This document shows, in pieces, positions 1 to 6,420 of a DNA stretch of 6,461 bases. Each line of letters starts with the position of its first letter. The stretch's first letter is position 1. The DNA comes from Hyphomicrobiales bacterium (GTDB lineage Bacteria; Pseudomonadota; Alphaproteobacteria; Rhizobiales; HXMU1428-3): assembly GCA_021775385.1 (NCBI GenBank), contig JAJFHW010000272.1, positions 1 to 6,461 of the forward strand, given 5' to 3'. Below the pieces are notes generated by a model, which was not told where the DNA came from, made no database searches, and was given only the letters and a program-made list of their open reading frames with translations. The position numbers and the translations under genes are program-made.

Positions 1-2
1 AG

Positions 3-251
3 TATAATGATTTTATATTAAAACAAATTGGAAATACTGATCATGTAGCATTAAAAAATTTTGAAAAAAATCAACTTACTAAACGGGAATTAGAAACATT
101 GTATTTTTTATTGCAGGGTAAATTAAATACTGAAATTGCAATAGATATGGGTGTTGGGGTTTCTACTATTAAAGCTCATATGGTATCTATTTTTCGAAAA
201 TTTGGAATACATAACAGAACAGGAGTTGTCTCAGAATGTTTGCGTTTTTAA
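3..251 (+). CDS. LuxR/NarL-type transcriptional regulator, C-terminal fragment (5' end outside window)
   Basis: The frame is open from the window edge to a TAA at 249-251 and gives 82 residues, too short for the track. The last ~58 residues are a LuxR-type helix-turn-helix: LTKRELETL opens the domain, followed by the family's conserved G, N, IA, S-T-I-K-A-H recognition helix and a final NR. It should bind DNA as a dimer. About 25 residues of linker precede it. The sensing domain (response-regulator receiver or autoinducer-binding) lies outside the window, so the input signal cannot be told. The piece is visibly more AT-rich than the iron operon. It converges on that operon across a 531-bp spacer, so a regulatory link is not implied by position. 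Family assignment is firm; subclass is unknown. Confidence 0.9.
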   Translation, partial: YNDFILKQIGNTDHVALKNFEKNQLTKRELETLYFLLQGKLNTEIAIDMGVGVSTIKAHMVSIFRKFGIHNRTGVVSECLRF

Positions 252-416
252 AGTGGGGGTAATGTTTTGTTAGTTGAACCTTCCTCGTGGTGTTGAACAT
301 GGTTGATATTTATTTGATGTTCTTGTGAGGTAGATATTGGCGACTTCTGTCATCTTTATGAACACAAACTAATATTTCTCAGCGTGCAATGTTTTATTTA
401 ATACAGTCTATATATA

Positions 417-425
417 CCCCCCCCC
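417..425. repeat. Homopolymeric C9 tract
   Basis: Nine consecutive C bases directly follow an alternating TATATA stretch, inside otherwise AT-rich DNA. Such tracts can slip during replication and are known in phase-variable genes and promoters. Here it lies in a spacer with no supported gene, so a function is not shown. Confidence 0.9.
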
Positions 426-717
426 TCAAGCCTAGCGACTTACGTATTGCGCTTTCGGTTCGAAAATACTAGATAAAAACTAATCCGATTAAGCTGTATC
501 TTCACACAAATAGTATGTAGTACTGGTATGTTTGGAAATGGTACGGAGCAATAATGATTTAAATTGGACGAACAGTAAGTCCCCGTACGGATCTATTTAT
601 TTCTGCTTCTGGTATTTATTGCTAATTTTATATGGCTGCCAATGCAAGTAATCTCCCTCAGTTCATTGTTTAATTTTAACTGTTTTAACTATCATTAAAA
701 TGGAGAAAATTATTATG

Positions 718-748
718 CACTCAAAGTGGCTCAGATAATCATTGAGTG
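718..748. repeat. Inverted repeat CACTCAA...TTGAGTG downstream of the iron operon
   Basis: Seven-base arms at 718-724 and 742-748 are perfectly complementary around a 17-base centre, which itself contains GATAATCATT, matching half of the Fur consensus. It lies 35 bp beyond the stop codon of the last operon gene. There is no T-tract after it on the minus strand, so it is not a classic terminator. It might serve as a 3' end structure for the operon mRNA, but this is weakly supported. Confidence 0.3.
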
Positions 749-782
749 ATGGCACAAGCAACACTACCCCGTTAGGGATGAT

Positions 783-1064
783 CTAATTCCACTCAAGCCG
801 TTCTAGTTTTTCACGAAATGCAAATATGATGATGTGGCTTTCTATTATTGATTTGCTTTTATTTAAGTTTTCACTGTTTTCTGCGGATACTTTGAAAATT
901 AAGTTGTTTTCATCCACGAAAAATTCAGCCTTACCGCAAGGAAAATCAACTTTACCTTCGGTGTTAGAATAGGTGGTCTCAACTTTATGAGCGAAATGTT
1001 TACACATTTGAACAAGGTATTTCTCTGGGGTTTCTGTTGTAAACTGGCTTTGACTACTTAACAT
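783..1064 (-). CDS. DUF2218 domain-containing protein
   Basis: A 93-residue soluble protein with no signal peptide or membrane segment, so probably cytoplasmic. The whole length matches DUF2218 as I know it: CKHFAHK at 21-27, KVDFPCG at 38-44, then a strand-rich middle and SHIIIFAFREKL at 76-87. H23, H26 and H77 lie in the family's conserved blocks, with C21 and C43 close by, which suggests but does not prove metal or heme contact. The start is well supported: AGGAG (1071-1075) lies 6 nt upstream of the ATG, inside the ATPase gene, and the two genes overlap by 11 bp, implying coupled translation. Family function is not established. From memory the domain also occurs with siderophore-interacting (flavin reductase-like) proteins, so handling of imported ferric chelate is a reasonable inference. 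Family call is strong; role is uncertain. Confidence 0.88.
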   Translation of the reverse strand: MLSSQSQFTTETPEKYLVQMCKHFAHKVETTYSNTEGKVDFPCGKAEFFVDENNLIFKVSAENSENLNKSKSIIESHIIIFAFREKLERLEWN

Positions 1065-1872
1065 TTCTATCTCCTTTTGAATGAAACCTATTTTGTTTTT
1101 TTATGGGTGCGATAATTTCTATGCGCTGGGTGTTGTTGCTTGTTGTCTCTATTCTTGCTTCGACTTGGTATACTTCAGACAGTGTTTCTTCGGTTAAAAC
1201 TTCAAGAGGTTTACCTGACGCTATGAGTTCTCCATTATTAAGGAGGATTAATTTGTCGCAATATCTGAGTGCTAAATTAAGGTCATGCAGGGCAATGAGT
1301 GCGATTTTTTCCTTGGCTTTAATTATGTTTCTCATTTCAGATAGTACCGTTAAACGCCAGTGTAAATCTAAAGCGCTTGTCGGCTCGTCCAGCAAGTAAA
1401 TGTCGGGTGAGCGTAGGAGAAGCATAGTCAAACCAACTAACTGACGTTTGCCACCAGATAAACTTTCGAGTGGTTTTAAAGCTTCTTCGGTTAAGCCGAA
1501 TTGTTCTAGTTGGTCTGCAATTGTTGTTTGTAGTACTTCATTCGAGAGTGGTAGATTTAATGCTCTTGCTAAACTCCATAATAATTCATATGGGGTTAGT
1601 GAGCTTGCTTGAGGCGGCGACTGTGTCATTAAACCGAAAATCTGGCTACGTTCTTTTCTCGAGATATGTGTGATGTCATTTGAGCCATATGTTGTGATTT
1701 GCTCTGCATTTCCGGGCCACAATAATGATTTTAATAAAGTGGATTTTCCTGCTGCGTTTGGACCAATGAGGCCAATGACATCACCTTGGTTTAAAGTTGG
1801 AAGGGTGATGTTTTTTAACGCGTGATGTTTACCATACCAGAGATTTAATTGAGTGATTTTGAGGGAGGTCAT
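1054..1872 (-). CDS. Iron-chelate ABC transporter ATP-binding protein (FecE/FepC type)
   Basis: This 272-residue cytoplasmic ATPase powers import through the neighbouring permease. All nucleotide-binding motifs are present: Walker A GPNAAGKST at 37-45, Q-loop Q84, signature LSGGKRQ at 138-144, Walker B YLLDEP at 159-164, D-loop SALD at 166-169 and switch H196. Length and motif spacing fit the FecE/FepC/BtuD group. Start choice: the frame stays open 120 codons further upstream, but that part lies over the permease gene in another frame and encodes no ABC sequence. The ATG at 1872-1870 overlaps the permease stop as ATGA, has AGAGGG 8 nt upstream, and places the first conserved strand (SLKITQLNLWYG) at the N terminus. 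Its 3' end overlaps the DUF2218 gene by 11 bp. Substrate is inferred from the operon: a ferric siderophore or related chelate. Confidence 0.95.
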   Translation of the reverse strand: MTSLKITQLNLWYGKHHALKNITLPTLNQGDVIGLIGPNAAGKSTLLKSLLWPGNAEQITTYGSNDITHISRKERSQIFGLMTQSPPQASSLTPYELLWSLARALNLPLSNEVLQTTIADQLEQFGLTEEALKPLESLSGGKRQLVGLTMLLLRSPDIYLLDEPTSALDLHWRLTVLSEMRNIIKAKEKIALIALHDLNLALRYCDKLILLNNGELIASGKPLEVLTEETLSEVYQVEARIETTSNNTQRIEIIAPIKKQNRFHSKGDRNVK

Positions 1873-2924
1873 AGACGTTGCCCTCTCATGAAAATTAAGG
1901 CAATTAAAATTGGTACTCCAATAAATGATGTAATGATGCCAACTGGAATGAGTATGCCTGGTATGAGTGTTTTTGATAGTAGTGAAGCAAATGACAGAAT
2001 GACTGCGCTGCAAAGGCATGCACCTGGTAAGAGAAAGCGATGATCCTCTCCCAAAATTAGTCGTGCTATATGAGGGCCAACGAGACCAATGAAACCAATG
2101 GTACCGACGAAACAAACAGAAAAAGCGGTTAAAACTGAAACACGTAAAATCATGAATAATCTGTAGCGCTCTATGTTTAACCCTGTACTTGATGCTTGAT
2201 TTTCTCCGCTTCTTAAAAGGGTCATGATCCATATGTTACGTAAGCTAAAGGGGAGAGTGATGAGAAAAATAATAGAAACGATAATAACCTCTGACCAGCC
2301 TGCTTTCGTAAGGTTTCCGATGGTCCAAAATACGATTTGTTGTACCGCTTCAGCAGAAGCTACATATTGCAAAAGGCTGGTTAAGGCGTTGCACAAAAAC
2401 ATGATGGCCACGCCGAATAGTATGATTGTATTTTTAGAACCTGATTGAAATGCGGTACAGGATATTATGAGTAAACTCGCTATAAGAGCGAAAACAAGGC
2501 TCACTGCTGGAACTAATATTGGAGCGGGGAGAAATGGAATGTTATTTGTAAAAACACTTGCGAAGACAATTGCGCAACTTGCTCCTAGTACTGCGGCAGA
2601 AGATATGCCAAGCGTGAAGGGACTTGCTAAAGGATTGTTTAATCCCGTTTGAGTTTCAATACCAGCTAGACCAAGAGCGCAACCAATGATGATAGCAATG
2701 AGTGCATCGGGCAAGCGGATATCCCAGAGTATAATTTTATCTGTGGTAGATAAACTTTCAGGTGAGATTAAGCCATTTAGGATCGTTAGAAATGACAGGT
2801 TTGATGGCCCTGTCATGATGTCCAGGGATAGAAATACAATACAAAGAGTAAAAAGACAGATGAGAAAGGAGACCTTTTGTAAGCTCTTGAATTTATATTG
2901 GTCATGTAAATTGGTTGACTTCAT
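1869..2924 (-). CDS. FecCD-family ABC transporter permease for iron chelate
   Basis: A 351-residue inner-membrane protein with about ten hydrophobic segments, typical of the FecCD/BtuC family. Recognisable blocks are RLPDALIAIIIGCALGLAG starting at 70, the TQTGLNNPLASP segment at 91-102 with the usual glutamine, the ATPase-coupling stretch GFIGLVGPHIARLILGEDH at 277-295, and the C-terminal IPVGIITSFIGVPIL at 326-340. At 325 a leucine stands where many relatives have glutamate before (L/I)PVG. Only one permease gene is present, so the channel is probably a homodimer. The start ATG overlaps the binding-protein stop as ATGA (2921-2924), and no clear Shine-Dalgarno sequence precedes it, so translation probably depends on coupling. 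It ends in the ATPase start by another ATGA. The substrate cannot be read from the permease alone. Confidence 0.95.
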   Translation of the reverse strand: MKSTNLHDQYKFKSLQKVSFLICLFTLCIVFLSLDIMTGPSNLSFLTILNGLISPESLSTTDKIILWDIRLPDALIAIIIGCALGLAGIETQTGLNNPLASPFTLGISSAAVLGASCAIVFASVFTNNIPFLPAPILVPAVSLVFALIASLLIISCTAFQSGSKNTIILFGVAIMFLCNALTSLLQYVASAEAVQQIVFWTIGNLTKAGWSEVIIVSIIFLITLPFSLRNIWIMTLLRSGENQASSTGLNIERYRLFMILRVSVLTAFSVCFVGTIGFIGLVGPHIARLILGEDHRFLLPGACLCSAVILSFASLLSKTLIPGILIPVGIITSFIGVPILIALIFMRGQRL

Positions 2925-4045
2925 GATTGGGTTTCTAATGTTATGAGATAGATACCGTCTAATTTAAAGATGAGGAATTTATCGTAAATTTCTGACATTG
3001 TTTTTTCTGGTGTGAGGTCTTTGAAAAGTTCTGGGTTGACCCATTTAGCGAAACTCTCAATTGCTACTATATTAAAGGGAGAGTTATAGAAGTTGTGCCA
3101 AATACCGTGAGCGCGGCCCGTTTGAACTGCCTTTAAAGATTGCATCACAGGTGATGATAGTGCGCGTTTCAACGATTTTTGAGCTAAGTCTTTATTTGAA
3201 GTTGGGCCGAGAACTGGTATTGCTTTGCCGCTTAAGAATTCTTCTTTTGTACCTGAAACTGTACCGATCCATACATCAGGATTTTTTGTTAACAAGAACT
3301 CTACTGAATGTCGTCCAGTGGGGCCGGGGGCAATTGGGGTTGAAATGTTTTTGCCACCGACAAGGCCGATAAAGGGGCCAAGCATGCCGCTTGCCATGCC
3401 GACACAACATTCAAACCGACCAATGTGGGCTTGTAGAAAAACAGTGGGTTTTTTACCTTTGTAACCTGCTAATCGTTGTTTGATTTTTTGAATACGTTGT
3501 TGATAAAATTCAATGTAATTATTTGCGTTCTCTTCTTTTCCAAGAGCTTTACCCAATGCGCGAATGGAAGGGACAGTATTTTTAAATGGGTTCATTCTAA
3601 AATCAATGAAAATGATTTTAATACCGGCTTTTTCGAGTTGATTGATTAGTTCTTTGTTTTTTGAACCAGGACCATGATCTTTTACGCCGAAAATAGCTAG
3701 GTCAGGCTGGAGTGTTATTATCTGTTCAGTTGAGACGCTATCAGCATTTTGTAATCCGAAATATTTTATTTGGTTGTAACTAGCAAATTTTTCTTTGAGC
3801 TTTTTTTCCAAATTTGGGTTGGTATCCCTTAATGGATTTAACATTCCAACAACACGTTTGGCAGGGTTTTCTTTATCGAGTAGTGCAAGAGTTGTTAGAT
3901 AGCGTCCTTCACTCAAGATGATCCGAGAAACGGGTTTAGCTAGAGTGATTGTTCTACCTAGAACATCTTTTATTATCAGTTGTTTTGCGGCAGATATATT
4001 TGTTTGGACTAATAAAAAAGTCAAAAATAAAATTATTGTTTTCAT
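2921..4045 (-). CDS. Periplasmic iron-chelate binding protein of an ABC importer
   Basis: A 374-residue solute-binding protein of the helical-backbone (Peripla_BP_2, TroA/FepB-like) class. Residues 1-20 form a signal peptide (K2, hydrophobic core, cleavage near ISA-A), with no lipobox cysteine, so it should be free in the periplasm. The first lobe starts with DVLGRTITLAKPVSRIIL and carries QPDLAIFG at 113-120. The second has FLQAHIGRFECC (203-214), NPDVWIG (255-261) and the striking GRAHGIWHNFYNSPFN at 310-325. The last block and the ECC pair recall a subgroup listed as TroA_f in domain collections. Start choice: the frame is open 40 codons further upstream, but that part runs through a hairpin and lacks coding character, while the ATG at 4045 begins a clean signal peptide. 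The Shine-Dalgarno sequence is poor. Ligand is probably a ferric chelate; identity is unknown. Confidence 0.92.
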   Translation of the reverse strand: MKTIILFLTFLLVQTNISAAKQLIIKDVLGRTITLAKPVSRIILSEGRYLTTLALLDKENPAKRVVGMLNPLRDTNPNLEKKLKEKFASYNQIKYFGLQNADSVSTEQIITLQPDLAIFGVKDHGPGSKNKELINQLEKAGIKIIFIDFRMNPFKNTVPSIRALGKALGKEENANNYIEFYQQRIQKIKQRLAGYKGKKPTVFLQAHIGRFECCVGMASGMLGPFIGLVGGKNISTPIAPGPTGRHSVEFLLTKNPDVWIGTVSGTKEEFLSGKAIPVLGPTSNKDLAQKSLKRALSSPVMQSLKAVQTGRAHGIWHNFYNSPFNIVAIESFAKWVNPELFKDLTPEKTMSEIYDKFLIFKLDGIYLITLETQS

Positions 4046-4076
4046 TATATTACAACTTTGTTTTTTAAATATACAA

Positions 4077-4108
4077 ACTCCACCCTCTCTTTTTTGAGAG
4101 GATGGAGT
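4077..4108 (-). terminator. Intra-operon hairpin between receptor and transporter genes (attenuator-like)
   Basis: Arms at 4077-4089 and 4096-4108 form a 13-bp stem with a six-base loop. Read as minus-strand RNA the arms are ACTCCATCCTCTC and GAGAGGGTGGAGT with an AAAAAA loop, fully paired with one U-G wobble. On the plus strand the same position is a C-A mismatch, so the structure is better formed in the operon's own transcript. It begins 38 bp past the receptor stop and ends 31 bp before the binding-protein start. The following TTTGTATATTT is only moderately T-rich, so partial termination or protection of the upstream mRNA from 3' decay are both possible. Either would give more receptor than transporter. 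Confidence 0.65.
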
Positions 4109-4117
4109 GCTTTTCCG

Positions 4118-4137
4118 AAAATAGAAAAATCTATTTT
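4118..4137 (-). repeat. AT-rich hairpin just after the receptor gene
   Basis: AAAATAGA (4118-4125) and TCTATTTT (4130-4137) are perfectly complementary across a four-base loop, 8 bp beyond the receptor stop. The stem is nearly all A-T pairs, so it is weak alone. It sits directly ahead of the stronger 4077-4108 hairpin in the transcript and may be part of the same 3' end structure. Confidence 0.45.
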
Positions 4138-4145
4138 TAGGGGGA

Positions 4146-6176
4146 TTAGAATTCGGCTTTTGCACTTAGGTATACTGAGCGTCCTGGTTCACGTAACGGT
4201 ACATAAAATGCCTCATAGTCCTGACCTGTAGTTGCACGGTCAGAATATGTTTCATTGAAGATATTATTTACTTCAGCTCTTAAAGTAATTTTGGGTATAG
4301 ATTTTGGTTCATATTGAATGAATGCGTTTACGACTTCATAGGCAGGTAATGGGTTTCCTGGAGTGTTATCGGAAACCAGAAAAATATTTGAGAAGTCATT
4401 TTGTTTAAGAGCAATTTGAATATCACCACCAATGGTTATACCTGTACCCTCAAATTGATGAGAGGCTTCTAAAGTTATCAATTCACCCATATTAGTGCCC
4501 CACGACCAGGCGGTTGTGCTAATTGGTTCTCCATCACCTGTTGTGTCGATATTCGAATATTTAGCTTTCACAAAACCTGTGTCCCACTTATAACCAAGTG
4601 CTACATCAAAAGCTTTTGACTTAATATCTAAGGTGTTGTTCCGATCAACGCTTCTAAAGCCGGCATTGTGGCCGATTGCATCATCGATAGTGATGACGGA
4701 GTAATTTACGTCAGCCGTAAAGCCTTTATATTTAGCTGAGATACCAGCTGTATAATTATCTGAATGGAAGGTTTCAACATTGGTATAATCCCAATCATTA
4801 TAATTTAACAATGCTTCGGCAAGTGGTATGCGGCCAAAGACATGAGCGTATCCGCCTTTTAATGTGAAAATATCATTCAGATCATATTCGCCTGATATGT
4901 TTCCACTAAACCCTGTATCATTAAGGTCTGTACCATCCACACCCGTGAACCTTTGATTGTCTACACGGCCACCGAAAGAAAGTCTTGCGTTTCTCATTAT
5001 ATCTAGTCTTGCTTGTGTAAAGAGACCAATGTTGCGATCTTTTTCAGTCCCAAGTGCGAAAGCTGGATCACCCAGTGTACCCCCTTCAGAATCTGTATGG
5101 AAGAAATCAACACCAGCGACAATGTCGCCTTGAGAAATGTTAAACTTATTTTCAATTTTTCCTGACCAGGTTTTTGTTTCTGCCAGATTTGTCAAGGTAG
5201 AGAAGGGGAGGTCTAAAAATTCTAATTTAGAAGCACTGTAGGCAATGACGAGTTTAGGGTCCCACCAACCGTTTGGTTTTTCATCAGTATAGTTAAAGAC
5301 AAAACCGTTACGGGACATATTAAATTCTTTTGGATCTCTTGGTGCGCCAAATGTAACAGATCCAAAGTTCGGGCGGAAAGGGCGCAGTGCATCATCGTTG
5401 ACCCATTCATAACTGAGCTCGAAACGATCACCAGTCATTGCTTCATAAGCAAGTTTCCCTAAAGCTGACTGTAAATCGACTGCAGTACCTTCTTGCTCAA
5501 CCCGATTACCGGCATCCCAATTTTCACCATTTGCATATTTGTAATAACCAAGGGCTTCAAAACCATTTGATATGGTGTAGCCTGAAACATCTGTTGTGAA
5601 TGTTTTGCTGTTTGTGTCGTAAGATACTTTGGCAAAGCCGCCTAGGGTTTTACCAGGTTCTAAAAGATCTTTTACGTCAACAGTTTCAAATTGAATAGAC
5701 CCACCGAGTGCTCCTGGGCCAGCATCTACTGGGGCAACGCCTGGGTCAACACGAGCAGCTTTAAGTAGAGATGGGTCGATTAACAATGTGCCTGTATGGT
5801 GGAAAAGATCATTTGATTGAATAGCACCATCTACTGAAACGGCTAAATTTTTATCTTCGATGCCATAGACAAAGATTTTTTGGCTTACTGCGGTTGACCC
5901 ACCGACTGAAACGGATGTTTCATTTGCGAATATGTCTTGTAAATCTTTAGGATTAATACGATCCAGGTCTTCTTTGGCAAGAACAATGCCTGGTACACCT
6001 ACCGGCGGATTTTCTAAAATTGTTCCTTCATATTCATTGTCATTCTTTGTTTTGTTAGCGCCATCAACATTGATTTGATCAAGTGGTGTATTAGATTGTG
6101 CTGATGCTGCAATACTTCCAGTACTTATTAGTGCGAACACACTAAGCGCTGTTGCAAAATTAGATGCAACTTTCAT
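4146..6176 (-). CDS. TonB-dependent outer-membrane receptor for an iron chelate
   Basis: A 676-residue receptor that imports a large chelate across the outer membrane using TonB/ExbBD energy. Residues 1-26 are a signal peptide ending ASA. A TonB box-like LDQINVDG lies at 32-39. The plug spans about 55-170, with the family-typical SVDGAIQ (114-120), LLIDPSLLKAARVDPGVAP (131-149) and GPGALGGSIQFET (153-165). The beta barrel follows, with the C-terminal EVNNIFNETYSDR (635-647) and a terminal phenylalanine, as expected for barrel assembly. The plug/barrel junction resembles the heme/hemoglobin receptor group, but the FRAP and NPNL heme motifs are not seen; the matching region reads VFGRIPLAEALL near 446-457. 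Heme is therefore not supported, and a siderophore is as likely. GGGAG lies 6 nt before the ATG. It is the first gene of the operon. Confidence 0.95.
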   Translation of the reverse strand: MKVASNFATALSVFALISTGSIAASAQSNTPLDQINVDGANKTKNDNEYEGTILENPPVGVPGIVLAKEDLDRINPKDLQDIFANETSVSVGGSTAVSQKIFVYGIEDKNLAVSVDGAIQSNDLFHHTGTLLIDPSLLKAARVDPGVAPVDAGPGALGGSIQFETVDVKDLLEPGKTLGGFAKVSYDTNSKTFTTDVSGYTISNGFEALGYYKYANGENWDAGNRVEQEGTAVDLQSALGKLAYEAMTGDRFELSYEWVNDDALRPFRPNFGSVTFGAPRDPKEFNMSRNGFVFNYTDEKPNGWWDPKLVIAYSASKLEFLDLPFSTLTNLAETKTWSGKIENKFNISQGDIVAGVDFFHTDSEGGTLGDPAFALGTEKDRNIGLFTQARLDIMRNARLSFGGRVDNQRFTGVDGTDLNDTGFSGNISGEYDLNDIFTLKGGYAHVFGRIPLAEALLNYNDWDYTNVETFHSDNYTAGISAKYKGFTADVNYSVITIDDAIGHNAGFRSVDRNNTLDIKSKAFDVALGYKWDTGFVKAKYSNIDTTGDGEPISTTAWSWGTNMGELITLEASHQFEGTGITIGGDIQIALKQNDFSNIFLVSDNTPGNPLPAYEVVNAFIQYEPKSIPKITLRAEVNNIFNETYSDRATTGQDYEAFYVPLREPGRSVYLSAKAEF

Positions 6177-6182
6177 TTTGAA

Positions 6183-6212
6183 CTCCCAAGTTACTAAATT
6201 TCCCTCAACTTG
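6183..6212 (-). promoter_or_regulatory. Leader hairpin touching the receptor gene's ribosome binding site
   Basis: In the minus-strand transcript CAAGTT (6212-6207) can pair with AACTTG (6192-6187) around a 14-base loop. The last stem base is also the first G of the Shine-Dalgarno GGGAG (6187-6183), 6 nt before the ATG. The stem is short and mostly A-T rich, so any effect on translation would be modest. The ribosome binding site itself is clear; the hairpin is speculative. Confidence 0.3.
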
Positions 6213-6295
6213 CCACCACTATATTTTACTGGTCGAGGTTCTGCCTTTCAGAAATCGTCAGTTTTCTTCGTGAAAAAGCCATATTGAGGATAAAA

Positions 6296-6324
6296 GTTAG
6301 ATTAAGGTAGTTCGTTTTAATCAA
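6296..6324 (-). promoter_or_regulatory. Candidate sigma-70-type promoter of the iron operon
   Basis: Read on the minus strand, TTGATT (6324-6319) and TCTAAC (6301-6296) are separated by 17 bp; each matches four of six consensus positions. Transcription would start near 6289 and give a leader of about 110 nt. The -35 overlaps the palindrome at 6320-6331. A TATAGT also occurs closer to the gene (on the minus strand near 6220), but without a good -35. The prediction is weak and other starts are possible. Confidence 0.3.
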
Positions 6325-6331
6325 ATTTGAT
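6320..6331. promoter_or_regulatory. 12-bp perfect palindrome ATCAAATTTGAT
   Basis: A perfect palindrome lying over the -35 of the candidate promoter, where a bound repressor would block RNA polymerase. It does not fit the Fur, Irr or RirA consensus patterns I know. Its AT-rich makeup means chance is possible. Confidence 0.3.
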
Positions 6332-6341
6332 GTTGAGCAGT

Positions 6342-6376
6342 ATGCATGTATCTATAAGAAAATAATGCATTTATCT
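6342..6376. promoter_or_regulatory. Two direct repeats ATGCATnTATCT spaced 23 bp
   Basis: ATGCATGTATCT (6342-6353) and ATGCATTTATCT (6365-6376) agree at 11 of 12 positions and start 23 bp apart, about two helical turns, so they lie on roughly the same DNA face. They are just upstream of the candidate promoter. Direct repeats in this place are typical of AraC-type activators, several of which control siderophore receptor genes in other bacteria. Which regulator binds here is unknown; it could be encoded beyond the right edge. Confidence 0.45.
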
Positions 6377-6420
6377 GCTTTTGGCTTTGTGTGTAATATA
6401 TTTTTTGCCTAAGATATGTC

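Larger units (their letters stand above)
252..782. other. Convergent intergenic spacer without a recognisable gene
   Basis: Both flanking genes end into this 531-bp stretch. I see no ORF of convincing length or coding character. The longest curiosities are a 27-codon frame at 389-472 that reads through the C9 tract and has no Shine-Dalgarno sequence, and an open hydrophobic stretch around 580-690 without a good start codon. There are short repeats: TTTTAACT twice (674-681, 683-690), GTTGAAC twice (273-279, 292-298), and the inverted pair CACTCAA/TTGAGTG (718-724, 742-748). No canonical GC-stem plus T-tract terminator is visible for either flanking gene. It may be decayed sequence, but no parent gene can be named. 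Confidence 0.6.

Noticed and set aside
389..472. 27-codon frame through the C9 tract as a phase-variable gene
   Set aside because: No ribosome binding site, very short, and no recognisable protein similarity.
440..475. tRNA-like GGTTCGAAA sequence
   Set aside because: The bases around it do not form a T-arm stem and no acceptor or anticodon arms are present.
731..748. Possible Fur box (GATAATCATT)
   Set aside because: Only about half of the 19-bp consensus matches, and it lies downstream of the last operon gene with no promoter or gene to control.
764..779. Short hairpin AUCCC-UAAC-GGGGU as operon terminator
   Set aside because: Only five pairs including a wobble and no following T-tract on the minus strand.
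1103..1399. Plus-strand open frame opposite the ATPase gene
   Set aside because: Antisense shadow of the well-supported ATPase; same reasoning applies to the other plus-strand frames over the operon and to the minus-strand frame at 5222-5431.
1873..2232. Upstream 120-codon extension of the ATPase frame
   Set aside because: It lies entirely over the permease gene in another frame, has no ABC-domain sequence, and the ATGA overlap start fits the family.
4046..4165. 40-codon N-terminal extension of the binding protein
   Set aside because: It runs through the intergenic hairpins and would put a non-secretory segment before a clean signal peptide.
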